From Candidatus Auribacterota bacterium (GTDB lineage Bacteria > Auribacterota > Tritonobacteria > UBA1439), in assembly GCA_026392015.1 (NCBI GenBank), contig JAPLCW010000118.1, positions 1 through 36,981 on the forward strand: 36,981 nucleotides of DNA, in the 5' to 3' direction. The notes below the pieces were generated by a model, which saw only the letters and a list, made by a program, of their open reading frames with translations, was not told the DNA's origin and made no database searches. The position numbers were made by a program, and so were the translations under genes. Below, piece by piece: positions 1-7,758 of the stretch; position 1 is the first letter of the stretch, and every line of letters starts with the position of its first letter.

Positions 1-114
1 CAGATCGGGGGAGAATGGGAAATCATCACACTGAGGAAAGGGAGAACGGGCGGGTACCGCATTGGCGACAGACGATGCGAAGAATGCAATGGCAAAGATA
101 ATGTGAGTCATCAT
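1..114 (-). CDS. Partial secreted protein (N-terminus only)
   Basis: An open frame begins with two consecutive ATG codons at 114 and 111 and runs off the left edge, giving 38 residues. The first 20 or so residues look like a signal peptide: short N-region, a hydrophobic core (IIFAIAFFASSVANA) and an Ala-x-Ala type cleavage region before a Pro-rich mature start. A purine-rich GGGGAAA lies directly upstream of the first ATG as ribosome binding site. The start is therefore well supported, but no family can be named from so short a fragment. The protein is probably exported to the periplasm or cell surface. Confidence 0.6.
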   Translation of the reverse strand, partial: MMTHIIFAIAFFASSVANAVPARSPFPQCDDFPFSPDL

Positions 115-159
115 TTTCCCCAAAAGGGGTGCTAGAACCAATTAAAACTCAAAATACCT

Positions 160-189
160 ACTGTATTTGGCCTGCATTTTTCATGCCAA
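160..189 (-). promoter_or_regulatory. Possible promoter of the partial secreted gene
   Basis: On the minus strand TTGGCA (184-189) and TACAGT (160-165) are 18 bp apart, an acceptable sigma70-like pair about 45 bp upstream of the start at 114. The same stretch also reads TGGCAT-N5-ATGCA (173-188), with the GG-N10-GC spacing of a sigma54 site. The two readings overlap and cannot be separated by eye. Confidence 0.3.
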
Positions 190-486
190 TTTAGAATTTT
201 TCTTCTATAAACAAGAAATAGCTGTAATAAGCGTGAAGAGAAGCGGTTAGAATTATATGAGCAATGATGAACATTTATAGTGGCGCTAAGAAAGGGCCAA
301 TTTGCATACTTTGTTTACACCTTCTGACGCTAAAAGTGTAAACTTTGTATACAACTCTTGTCACAATATAAAGATAATGACATTCTAATCGACAAATAGA
401 AATATCCACTATTCCATAAGTTAAAGTGGGGGGGCTAGTGAAGGAGGGGCTATTTCAAAGCAACTCGGATGTCGGCGTACCAACCT
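190..486. other. AT-rich gene-free stretch
   Basis: No convincing coding frame is present on either strand. A short inverted repeat GTTTACAC/GTGTAAAC (313-320 and 336-343) sits in the middle, each arm next to a CTTTG or ACTTTG motif. It could be an operator or a weak hairpin. Nothing else is recognised here. Confidence 0.4.
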
Positions 487-1128
487 CTATGCCCTTAATC
501 TCTTTTTCAGTTCATCCAGCTCGGCTCGCAAAATCTCAACTTTCTTCTCGAGCGCGTTGATCCGTTCGTCATCAGCCCGGACCGCAATCACCGCGGGCTC
601 GACCGGCTTGGCCTTCTCAACCTCGACCTCACCGCAAAAAAGGTGGGCGTAACGGCACTCCTTGTACCCGAGCTGGCGGGGCAGTTTCGCTACGAAAGGA
701 CCATCCTCTCTTCCCATGAGCCGGGTGATTGTCGCCTCGACCTCTGGCAGATCTTTGAATTGACACAATCGCTCGGTCCTCCCGCGTATCTCCCCCAACG
801 TCTGCGGCCCTCTTAGGAGCAACACGCATATCACCCCAATCTCATGAGGGGAGAAGTCAAACACCTCCCGCACCCTGTGGCCGTATCTAGGCACGCGGCT
901 CCCCGGAATGTGCGTCTCGTGCACGAGTTTCCGCTGCCTGAGGCGGTCGAGGGATATGACGACGGACTCTTCGTCGATATCCATTACCGGGTCGCGATTA
1001 GACTTCTGGTTGCAGGCATTGGTCAGGGCATTAAGTGAAAGTGGATAATATTCGGGGGTTGTGATCTCTTTCTCGATCAGAGAGCCGAGCACACGCGCCT
1101 CAACAGGAGTAATAAGAATATTCGGCAT
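487..1128 (-). CDS. yceH: YceH-like DUF480 winged-helix protein
   Basis: 213 residues, close to the 215 of E. coli YceH. The N-terminal half carries the family hallmark: an LTxxEARVxGxLxEK-like opening followed by TTPEYYPLSLNALTNACNQK and NRDPVMD. DUF480 proteins consist of two winged-helix domains; the molecular role is unsettled. The C-terminus (about residues 185-213) is a short charged coiled coil. The ATG at 1128 is chosen because the protein then begins like E. coli YceH and has GGGGGA upstream. Longer upstream starts would run into the RNase P RNA. It lies downstream of rnpB on the same strand and may share its transcript. Confidence 0.9.
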   Translation of the reverse strand: MPNILITPVEARVLGSLIEKEITTPEYYPLSLNALTNACNQKSNRDPVMDIDEESVVISLDRLRQRKLVHETHIPGSRVPRYGHRVREVFDFSPHEIGVICVLLLRGPQTLGEIRGRTERLCQFKDLPEVEATITRLMGREDGPFVAKLPRQLGYKECRYAHLFCGEVEVEKAKPVEPAVIAVRADDERINALEKKVEILRAELDELKKRLRA

Positions 1129-1187
1129 AAGGTCCCCCGCAACAGTGAGAGATTCCATCAGCCTAATCCACCATATGTTAAAAATAA

Positions 1188-1630
1188 GCCGAGGCGGGCC
1201 TGTAAGCCGGATTCTGTATCCTTTGGCAAGCTCGGGGCTATGCCCTTCCGCTGCGTCCAGGACGGCGGTCATTCCTCTGGGCCGCGGATTGCTCCGCGGC
1301 TCAAGCGACCTACCCGGGGCTATCACCCCCGCTTACGCGGGGGACGGAACGGGCCGCTCCTTCGCCCCCTATTTGGCCTTGCACCACGCAGAGTTTACCG
1401 CGTTTCACCCGAACTTTGAGAGAAAGATCCTTCTGAGACTCCTGTTCGTCGCCTCTTTAGGATCGAATTTTGCTCTACAAAATTCGACTCGTCTCTGTGG
1501 CACTGGTCCTCACCGGCCATCCTTGCGGACAGCCGGCGGCCCCGACGTTATCGGGGTGCGCTGCCCTGTGGTGTCCGGACTTTCCTCCCCGGCGCTTGCG
1601 CATCGGGGCGGCCGCCCGGCCCGCCTCGGC
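1188..1630 (-). ncRNA. rnpB: RNase P RNA (bacterial type A)
   Basis: This is the catalytic RNA of RNase P, which removes the 5' leader from pre-tRNAs. On the minus strand the 5' region contains GGGGAGGAAAGTCCGGAC (conserved region I) and the 3' region ACAGAATCCGGCTTAC. The internal block CGGTAAACTC...GCAAGGCCAAATAGGGG matches the E. coli molecule. The ends form a perfect 13-bp P1 helix (1618-1630 with 1188-1200), which sets the boundaries at about 443 nt. A T-rich tract follows the 3' strand of P1. A weak TTCTTT-N17-TACAAA pair (1639-1667) is placed about right for the promoter. Open frames that cross this region on either strand are spurious. Confidence 0.95.
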
Positions 1631-1686
1631 AAAACGGATTTGTACGATAGACTGAATTTAAAAAGAACGGGCGCAGATAAAACGCT

Positions 1687-2457
1687 TCAACCGGCGGTTT
1701 CCTGTGAGACAGGCTGTGCTGCCTCACCCTCTTTCGCGATTCCATCGGCCCAATAAAGGATGCGGGAACAGTTTTCGCAGATTACAAGCTCATCGAGCTT
1801 CCGGACGTTGTTGGCGGCCTGCGGCGGGAGCAGCATGTGACACCCGCCACATGTATAGTCCACAAGAGGCACAATGGCAGTGTCTCGCTTGTTCTTAAAG
1901 ATCCTCTGGTACTTGCTTAGCACCTTCGGGCTTATGCCCGGAAGGAGCTTGTCTCTCTCTACCTGGAGGGCGACAATCTGTTCACCGAGTTTCGCTATCT
2001 CACCTTCGACCTTCTTCTCCTCCACTGTGATCCGCTCCCTCTCACCCTTCAAAACATCTTCGTGTTCCTTGACCAGCCGCTCCTTTTCCTCAACCTGCTC
2101 CATTATTTCCAGTATTTTGTCCTCTATCCTGGAGTTTTCAACCTTCCGATTGACAATCTCTTTCTGAAGCGCCTGGTACTCCACGTTGGTCTTTACCTCA
2201 AACTGTTGCTTCTGATACTTTGCGACAGCCTCCAGCTTGCTCTCAGACTCGAGATCCAGGTCTTTCCTCTTGACCTGCAGGCCCTGGATAGAATTCTTGA
2301 TCGCCGCGACTTCATTCTCTATACCGCTGATGCGCCGGCGAAACGCATCGAGTGCGCGGGGAATTGCTCTTTGCTCCTCTTCCAAGACGAGGAGCCTCCG
2401 CTCTTTCTCCTGAACATCGAGAAGCCGTGAAAGATCGTTCTTCATCCTTTGCTGCAC
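1687..2457 (-). CDS. Coiled-coil C4-type zinc-ribbon protein (zf-RING_7/DUF164-like)
   Basis: 256 residues. About residues 10-180 form a long, charged heptad-rich coiled coil. The C-terminus contains the zinc ribbon: CGGCHMLLPP, then CENCSRILY about 20 residues later, giving two CxxC pairs. This architecture is typical of the PF02591 family, thought to be a nucleic-acid or protein binding scaffold; its exact function is not known. The start is taken at GTG 2457, because GGAGG lies 6 nt upstream (2464-2468). The ATG four codons further in has no properly spaced ribosome binding site. It sits immediately upstream of rnpB, an arrangement seen in many bacteria. Confidence 0.85.
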   Translation of the reverse strand: MQQRMKNDLSRLLDVQEKERRLLVLEEEQRAIPRALDAFRRRISGIENEVAAIKNSIQGLQVKRKDLDLESESKLEAVAKYQKQQFEVKTNVEYQALQKEIVNRKVENSRIEDKILEIMEQVEEKERLVKEHEDVLKGERERITVEEKKVEGEIAKLGEQIVALQVERDKLLPGISPKVLSKYQRIFKNKRDTAIVPLVDYTCGGCHMLLPPQAANNVRKLDELVICENCSRILYWADGIAKEGEAAQPVSQETAG

Positions 2458-2478
2458 TGGCAACCTCCGATTACACAT

Positions 2479-2507
2479 ATTATACAAAGATTGCCCTCTT
2501 CAGGAAA
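2479..2507 (-). promoter_or_regulatory. Promoter of the zinc-ribbon gene
   Basis: A perfect TATAAT -10 box on the minus strand (2479-2484) lies just upstream of GGAGG and the GTG start at 2457, which implies a leader of about 15 nt. The -35 region 17 bp away (TTTCCT) is weak. Confidence 0.55.
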
Positions 2508-2545
2508 CAAATTTAGGGCCTCCGCAACCGCTTTCTAAAATGGGA

Positions 2546-2574
2546 TTTACAAATGGGGCTGGTTTGTCTATAGT
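2546..2574 (+). promoter_or_regulatory. Promoter of tRNA-Val
   Basis: TTTACA (2546-2551) and TATAGT (2569-2574) are separated by exactly 17 bp. Transcription would start near 2581, about 80 nt before the tRNA. Confidence 0.5.
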
Positions 2575-2660
2575 ATGTATAAAGACAGCGATAAGGGAGA
2601 AGGAGATCCTCTAAAGGCCATCTATTAACCCTTATCCCTACACGCTATTCACTGCATTTT

Positions 2661-2737
2661 GGGCGATTAGCTCAGTTGGCTAGAGCGCTTGGATCACACC
2701 CAAGAGGTCACAGGTTCGAGTCCTGTATCGCCCACCA
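2661..2737 (+). tRNA. tRNA-Val (anticodon CAC)
   Basis: A 77-nt cloverleaf including an encoded CCA end. The acceptor stem GGGCGAT pairs with ATCGCCC. The D-arm reads TAGCTCAGTTGG. The anticodon stem CTTGG/CCAAG encloses the loop ATCACAC, so the anticodon is CAC, reading GTG valine codons. The T-arm is CAGGTTCGAGTCCTG. No integrated element abuts its 3' end. Confidence 0.95.
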
Positions 2738-2754
2738 GTACTACAGCAACGAAA

Positions 2755-2836
2755 GTGTAAGGTGTAATGTGTAAAGATAGGATATTGGCGAAAGACGACA
2801 ACGACTGGTTGTCTCTTTAAACTTTACACCTTAAAC
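2755..2836. repeat. Imperfect inverted repeat behind tRNA-Val
   Basis: GTGTAAGGTGTAATGTGTAA (from 2755) is the near reverse complement of the sequence at 2815-2836. The two arms could form a stem of about 22 bp around a 38-nt loop. It lies between the tRNA and the convergent tsaB end. It may act as a bidirectional terminator or belong to the dispersed palindromic repeats of this genome. Confidence 0.6.
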
Positions 2837-2850
2837 TCTCAACCGTAGTC

Positions 2851-3537
2851 TTATCCCTGCCGCCGACTAACTGACTTTACCCTCACACCAGGCAAAATAT
2901 AAAGCGGGCTTATGCTTCCCCGGGGTTCATCGCGGGTTGCCGTCGGGCTCTCATAGAGGCGGGCGACAATTGAGGCCCTCGGGAACATATCAGAGCAATC
3001 AAATGAAGCTCGGCGACCGAAGACCTTTTCCAATACCTCTCTGAATCTGCTCAGGTGAGGACCGATAAAGAATATCTCCCCCTCGATCTTCTCTGGGAGA
3101 TCCCGTGGCTGGCACACAAAGGGAGCCAGTCTGCATCGGTAACCATTCTCTTCCTTCTCATAGAGCGACGTGTAAAAGCCGTAACTATGCGCGCTGACCA
3201 GCGGACAGACCCTCCCGGCCCCGCCGGCGTATTCTGTGAGAAGAAGTTCAAAGACACCTACACCCCTGAGCGGGATACCGAGCGCCATGGAGAGACCCCG
3301 CGCTGTGGAAATTCCCAAGCGTATGCCCGTAAACGATCCCGGGCCGATCCCCACCGTGATCCCTCTCAACTCCTCGCGGCCAATGCCCTCCCTTTTCAGC
3401 ATCGTATCGAGGGAGGGGATAAGCGAGGCGGAACTGCTTACCCCTTCGGGGAGGAATAGTTCTCCGATGACTTTGTTACCGTCGGAAACCGCAATGCTCG
3501 CCTTCTGCGTCGATGTCTCTATCCCAAGTATCTTCAT
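2851..3537 (-). CDS. tsaB: TsaB, t6A37 biosynthesis scaffold protein
   Basis: 228 residues of the ASKHA fold. TsaB partners TsaD and TsaE in transferring the threonylcarbamoyl group to A37 of tRNAs reading ANN codons. Visible marks are the N-terminal ILGIETST strand and GIGPGSFTGIRLGISTARGL, both characteristic of TsaB. The metal-binding histidines of TsaD are absent, as expected for this paralogue. The ATG at 3537 overlaps the tsaE stop in an ATGA, so the two are translationally coupled. A TTG three codons upstream is ignored because it has no ribosome binding site. The C-terminus (about 190-228) is variable. Confidence 0.93.
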   Translation of the reverse strand: MKILGIETSTQKASIAVSDGNKVIGELFLPEGVSSSASLIPSLDTMLKREGIGREELRGITVGIGPGSFTGIRLGISTARGLSMALGIPLRGVGVFELLLTEYAGGAGRVCPLVSAHSYGFYTSLYEKEENGYRCRLAPFVCQPRDLPEKIEGEIFFIGPHLSRFREVLEKVFGRRASFDCSDMFPRASIVARLYESPTATRDEPRGSISPLYILPGVRVKSVSRRQG

Positions 3538-3995
3538 TGTCTGCAAACCTGATCCGCAATATCATCGCCTGAGATTCTGATGCTCCTGCTGTTTTCGCCC
3601 GTAATCTGGAGATCAATGCGAATATGCTCCTCCGGGAGCAAATTGTTCATCCTCTCAGCCCACTCAATTGCGATTACTCCCCCCTTGTCGAGATAGTCAT
3701 CCCATCCAAGATCGTATACCTCGCGCCAGTCATGCACCCGATAAAAGTCGAAATGGAAAAGCGGTATCCGCCCGGGATACTCATTAATGAGAACGTAGCT
3801 CGGACTATTCACGGTGACCGATGGATCAACGCCCAGCCCTGAGGCGACACCCTGCACGAGACAGGTTTTGCCGGAGCCGAGTTCTCCGAAGAGCGCGACG
3901 ACCGCCCCCGCTCTGAGTCGGCTGCCGATTTTTTCTCCGAGCGCGCGAGTCTCCTCAGGACTTGATGACGTGACCACAAGATCATGCTGGCCCAA
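3534..3995 (-). CDS. tsaE: TsaE, t6A37 biosynthesis ATPase
   Basis: P-loop ATPase that remodels the TsaB-TsaD complex. Visible are the Walker A GELGSGKT, the NSPSYVLINEY switch region, FHFDFYRV and IEWAERM. The start is uncertain. TTG 3995 gives 153 residues and places PEET and the P-loop at the usual distance from the N-terminus, with an AGGGGGG tract about 10 nt upstream. A GTG at 4034 would add 13 residues and overlap thiL further. Either way the gene overlaps the thiL 3' end, so thiL, tsaE and tsaB form one minus-strand operon. Confidence 0.92.
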   Translation of the reverse strand: MGQHDLVVTSSSPEETRALGEKIGSRLRAGAVVALFGELGSGKTCLVQGVASGLGVDPSVTVNSPSYVLINEYPGRIPLFHFDFYRVHDWREVYDLGWDDYLDKGGVIAIEWAERMNNLLPEEHIRIDLQITGENSRSIRISGDDIADQVCRQ

Positions 3996-4938
3996 AGTGA
4001 GAAAACCCCCCTTCCCTGATCCTTGTCTCAACACCCTTTCTCACCAATGAGATGCCGCGGGCTCGATCCACAACCGTTCCAATTATTGCCAATCCGCAGT
4101 TGAAGCGTGAGGAAAATTTCTCTACCACCTCATCCTCTCTGAGGGAGGGAGGAAGCACCACAAGGAGCTCGAAATCCTCCCCATCGTAGAGAGCTCTCGT
4201 GAGAGCGGTTTCTCGATCAACTTCCCCAACCGCCATAAGATCGATCGGCAGGAGTTCCTCCTCGATATGGAATGCTACATTGCTCGACTCCGCCATCCGG
4301 AAAAGATCACTCCCCAGCCCGTCGCTGAGATCCATCATCGCCTTCACCGGGTAATTCTCGACGAGAAACCTCGCCTCCGCAACCCTCGGTGTGAAGCTGA
4401 GATGCTTGCCCTGGATAGAACCACCGAGGCTCCCGGTGACCCAGACCCCATCGCCCGGCCGGGCCCCGGAACGGAGCGTGAGCTTTTCCTTCTCCACTTC
4501 ACCCAGAACCGCCACCGAAATCACCAGCCCATTGCTGCTCCTGACAGTATCGCCCCCCACGATGCCGCATCCGAAGCGCTCGGCGAGTTCGTGTATTCCC
4601 CGATACAGTTCCCGAAGAAACTCAACCTCGAGTTCACCCGGAGCACCGATAGATACGACCGCCGCGCTCGGTAATCCGCCCATTGCTGCGATATCGCTCA
4701 GGCTGCATCCGAGTGACTTCCAACCGATCTGGTACGGGGTCGCCCGTCCAAGTTCAAAGTGGGTCCCCTCCACGAGCATATCCGTCGTAAAGAGCGTGAG
4801 CATTCCTCCTCGCGGATTCTCTATGACCGCCGCATCATCCCCTATTCCCACCAGGGTGCGCTGGCCGGCCTTCACAAGCTTTTTGAACTCCTCAATAAGC
4901 CTAAATTCGCCAATGTCGCTAATCTTTCTTCCAGTCAT
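3982..4938 (-). CDS. thiL: Thiamine-monophosphate kinase
   Basis: 318 residues, the usual length. ThiL phosphorylates thiamine monophosphate to thiamine diphosphate with ATP and Mg2+. The PurM/AIR-synthase-like fold shows GIGDDAAVIE (about 31-40), TDMLVEGTHF, SDIAAMGG, GGDTVRS, DLSDGLGSDL and GEDFELL. The usual NLSD motif reads SLSD here, an Asn-to-Ser change. The ATG at 4938 lacks a close Shine-Dalgarno; the nearest GGGAG is about 17 nt away inside the inverted-repeat element beginning at 4941. First gene of the thiL-tsaE-tsaB operon. No other thiamine gene is visible in the window. Confidence 0.94.
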   Translation of the reverse strand: MTGRKISDIGEFRLIEEFKKLVKAGQRTLVGIGDDAAVIENPRGGMLTLFTTDMLVEGTHFELGRATPYQIGWKSLGCSLSDIAAMGGLPSAAVVSIGAPGELEVEFLRELYRGIHELAERFGCGIVGGDTVRSSNGLVISVAVLGEVEKEKLTLRSGARPGDGVWVTGSLGGSIQGKHLSFTPRVAEARFLVENYPVKAMMDLSDGLGSDLFRMAESSNVAFHIEEELLPIDLMAVGEVDRETALTRALYDGEDFELLVVLPPSLREDEVVEKFSSRFNCGLAIIGTVVDRARGISLVRKGVETRIREGGFSHFGPA

Positions 4939-4940
4939 AA

Positions 4941-5132
4941 AATCGGTGTCAGAACTCCCTAATTACTTCCACTCCAATAGAATACTGATAAATTCCAGAT
5001 AACACACGAACACTTGATGCCTGCCACGGCAATAGCAATGAACGCGGTATGTCACTAATTTGAACAATTAAATTAAGCAATTTAGTCTTATCTTACTATG
5101 GCTGAATAAGTTAGGGAGTTCTGACACCAATT
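4941..5132. mobile_element. MITE-like element with 25-bp terminal inverted repeats
   Basis: GGTGTCAGAACTCCCTAA at 4945-4962 is repeated in perfect reverse complement at 5111-5128. Near-identity extends to 25 bp arms (4941-4965 and 5108-5132). The 140-bp interior is AT-rich and non-coding. The flanks show no target duplication; they continue the palindrome (AAT/ATT). It fills most of the gap between thiL and mtnA and stops 2 bp before the thiL start codon. It resembles non-autonomous elements mobilised by IS200-like or REP-associated transposases, but no transposase is nearby. Confidence 0.65.
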
Positions 5133-5163
5133 AGGGGGATGCCGGGCTCAGATGAATAGATTT

Positions 5164-6255
5164 CTAATTCTTAGGCTTTCCCGCTGCGCTCCCTGTTTTC
5201 CGTAGCTGAATTCGTTTCTTTCCGAATGCCTTTGCTATATTCCGTCGATACGGTGGCCTGATAATACCGGCCTCTGTGATTATCCCCTTGATGAACTGGG
5301 CGGGTGTCACATCAAACGCCGGATTATACACATCCACTCCACGCGGCGCGATTTGCCGGTCACCGATCTTCCTCACTTCATCGGGATCCCTCTGCTCAAT
5401 CGGTATCTCTTTTCCAGAGGAGATTTCCAGATCCACCGTTGAGAGCGGCGCGGCGATATAGAACGGTATCCGGTGGGCTGCCGCAAGCCGAGCGAGGCCA
5501 TAGGTCCCGATCTTGTTCGCGGTATCGCCGTTCGCCGCGATCCGGTCGGCCCCCGTTACTACAATCGAAACCCTCCCCTCGGCCATCACCGTTGCCGCCA
5601 TATTGTCACAGATAAGCGTCGCGGGGATGCCCTGGTTCATAAGCTCCCATGCGGTGAGGCGAGCCCCCTGAAGGAGCGGCCTCGTTTCGTCAACGAAGAC
5701 ATGTATTTTCTTTCCCTGCTCATGAGCGGCAAAAACAACAGAGAGGGCTGTTCCATACTCGGCAGTTGCGAGCCCGCCCGCATTGCAGTGTGTGAGGACA
5801 GTGGAGCCGCTCTTCAGCAGCGGAGCGCCGTGCTGCCCGATCGCGCTGCACACGATGTTGTCCTCCTCGAGAATCTTGAGAGCCTCCCGCTCGAGTCTTT
5901 CCTTGAGCAGGGGGATATCATCTATTTTTTCTCTCTCTGCCACGCCCATCATCCGCTTCAGAGCCCAGAAAAGATTCACCGCCGTCGGTCGTGCCGATCC
6001 GAGATACTGGGCGATACCGCGCAGCTCCTTCATGAAATTCTTATAGCGAACGGCGCGTGACCTCCTCGCTCCCAACACGATCCCCATTGCTGCGGCGATG
6101 CCGATCGCGGGGGCGCCGCGGACTTCGAGCCTCCGGATGGCCCGCCAGACCTGTTGGGGGGTGGAACAGTCCAGATAGACGAGCCGCTCGGGCAGGCGCG
6201 TCTGATCGACGATCCTCATCTTCTTGCCTGTCCATTCGATGGTTTTAGGTCTCAC
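5164..6255 (-). CDS. mtnA: S-methyl-5-thioribose-1-phosphate isomerase
   Basis: 363 residues. MtnA converts methylthioribose-1-phosphate to methylthioribulose-1-phosphate in methionine salvage. The eIF2B-alpha-like fold carries RGAPAIG (46-52), HCNAGGLAT with the catalytic Cys157, DETRPLLQGARLTAWEL, and GADRIAANGDTANKIGT with the catalytic Asp237. Start: GTG 6255 has GGAGG 5 nt upstream (6261-6265); the more distal TTG at 6273 has none. The last 25 residues are a Lys/Arg-rich extension. A TATACT -10 candidate (6296-6301) abuts the MITE at 6307. Other salvage enzymes are not in the window. Confidence 0.95.
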   Translation of the reverse strand: MRPKTIEWTGKKMRIVDQTRLPERLVYLDCSTPQQVWRAIRRLEVRGAPAIGIAAAMGIVLGARRSRAVRYKNFMKELRGIAQYLGSARPTAVNLFWALKRMMGVAEREKIDDIPLLKERLEREALKILEEDNIVCSAIGQHGAPLLKSGSTVLTHCNAGGLATAEYGTALSVVFAAHEQGKKIHVFVDETRPLLQGARLTAWELMNQGIPATLICDNMAATVMAEGRVSIVVTGADRIAANGDTANKIGTYGLARLAAAHRIPFYIAAPLSTVDLEISSGKEIPIEQRDPDEVRKIGDRQIAPRGVDVYNPAFDVTPAQFIKGIITEAGIIRPPYRRNIAKAFGKKRIQLRKTGSAAGKPKN

Positions 6256-6306
6256 TCCTGCCTCCGAAATCAACGATTAAGCGATCGGGCGATTGAGTAT
6301 ATCTTT

Positions 6307-6540
6307 GGCTCATGGCGGATTTTTGTGAAGAATATCCGCAGTTTATAATACGTAATGAGTTGCTTATGAACATGATACCGCAGATCAGATTGCCGCATAT
6401 ACCCTCCCCCCTTGAGGGAGAGGGTAAGGGTGGGGGATTCTTCTCACAAAAGCACGTTTCCCACCCCCTCCGTACCTCCCCCTTCACAGGGGGAGGGATG
6501 TGTTGCAGGCTCTTGATCTCACAAAAATCCGCCTTGAGCC
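6307..6540. mobile_element. MITE with terminal inverted repeats and 8-bp target duplication
   Basis: A 234-bp non-coding element. The ends are GGCTCATGGCGGATTTTTGT (6307 on) and its near-perfect reverse complement ending at 6540, about 22 bp with two mismatches. ATATCTTT occurs directly on both sides (6299-6306 and 6541-6548), a clean 8-bp target duplication. The interior contains two copies of a C-rich palindrome with CCCTCC...GGAGGG arms that also occurs elsewhere in the window. No transposase is encoded, so mobilisation would be in trans. Confidence 0.8.
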
Positions 6541-6571
6541 ATATCTTTCATTGTAGCACAATAGGCAACGG

Positions 6572-7597
6572 CTAGCCCCCGGAAACAGACCGCAGCAGGA
6601 GCGCACCCGCCACCGCGATGCTGTTCTGACAGATGTGGATAACGATCGAGGGCAGGAGTGAACCGGTTGCTTCAACCATATACGCGAGCAGAACGCCCAG
6701 GCCCATGATCGGGAGAAATACGGCGATATTGGCATGGAGAGCCGAGAAGAGGAGAGCGGTGATCACGATGCTCGGCCACCTTCTGAACTTGCGCCGCAGA
6801 GCCTGATAGGCGAAACCTCGAAAGAATATCTCTTCAAAGATCGGACCCGCGCACGCGACAAAGCAAACCAGAAATACGAGTGCCGGCAATGATAGATCGG
6901 CGAAGAAGAACTTCATCTCCTCCTGGGGTTCAAGCGGGATGCCCATCCAACCGGAGGCGCATTCCGTAAGCCACGTAAGACAGAGCAGGATCGGGAGAAA
7001 ACCGACGTAGCCCTTCACGCCTGCCCCCAGATGACGCAGCAGATTCCTCCGGGTAATGCCCAACCTCTCCATCACCCTCGCCCACGGCACAGGGATGACC
7101 CAGAAAATATAGAGCAGCGTAACACCCTCTGCGAGGAACTGAACCGTGAGTGAGAAAGATATTTCTGAAACGGTGCCATAGAAGTTCTGCACCTCCGCAC
7201 CGAAATAGCGCACCACGGTGAATGCCAAAATAAAAACGATCACTGCCTTCGCGACCTTTCCCACTCCCCACTCTATATCGAGTGAGAATGGAGCGCTCGC
7301 AAATCTCCTCCTCAAGAAGCGCCACAACGATTGAATATCGATGAGAATCCCAAGAAAAATGCACAGGGAAAAGAGCTGCGCGAGGCTCCGGAAAAAGACA
7401 GACTCCCCGGCAACCTTCTCAAGGGTACGCAGGACTTCCACTTCGCTGGGAAGGTGAATTGCTTCGCTCCGTTGCGGGCGGGACTCCACCTCGCCCTCGG
7501 GGCGGTACTGAACGAGAAAGAGTATCGCAATGGCGCATCCGCAGAGAAGCGCCCAGCACAATTCAGGTCTCCCCACCTTATAAAAATTTATCTTCAT
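6572..7597 (-). CDS. CPBP (Abi/CAAX) family intramembrane metalloprotease
   Basis: 341 residues with about eight hydrophobic segments. The C-terminal CPBP domain shows motif 1 EEIFFRGF (Glu255, Glu256, Arg260), motif 2 FSALH (His288) and motif 3 HxxxN (His321, Asn325). These are the catalytic residues of the Rce1-like glutamate protease family in the inner membrane. The substrate is unknown; family members process prenylated or small peptides. The first TM is at about 9-30, followed by a soluble loop. ATG 7597 is the first start giving a normal membrane N-terminus; its ribosome binding site is weak. Same strand as mtnA, but separated by the MITE. Confidence 0.85.
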   Translation of the reverse strand: MKINFYKVGRPELCWALLCGCAIAILFLVQYRPEGEVESRPQRSEAIHLPSEVEVLRTLEKVAGESVFFRSLAQLFSLCIFLGILIDIQSLWRFLRRRFASAPFSLDIEWGVGKVAKAVIVFILAFTVVRYFGAEVQNFYGTVSEISFSLTVQFLAEGVTLLYIFWVIPVPWARVMERLGITRRNLLRHLGAGVKGYVGFLPILLCLTWLTECASGWMGIPLEPQEEMKFFFADLSLPALVFLVCFVACAGPIFEEIFFRGFAYQALRRKFRRWPSIVITALLFSALHANIAVFLPIMGLGVLLAYMVEATGSLLPSIVIHICQNSIAVAGALLLRSVSGG

Positions 7598-7758
7598 GGC
7601 CGCTGAGAGGATGGTAACACTCCCCAAAAGCAAATGGCAAGTTCGTTCTCCGCATCCGCACAAAGCGGGTATACATCTGCGGGGCGCTCCACGCACGATC
7701 AGCCCACATGTCCGACACAGTTTCTGAGCATTCCGCTAACTTTTCATTTTAAAATTTG

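Noticed and set aside
1129..1326. 66-codon upstream extension of the YceH-like frame
   Set aside because: It would lie inside the RNase P RNA 3' region, and the family N-terminus begins at the ATG at 1128.
1061..1756. 231-codon plus-strand open frame
   Set aside because: It runs through the complement of the RNase P RNA and the starts of two minus-strand genes; its composition is not protein-like.
2661..2737. tRNA-Val as attachment site of an integrated element
   Set aside because: No direct repeat of the tRNA 3' end is visible elsewhere in the window and the flanking genes are housekeeping.
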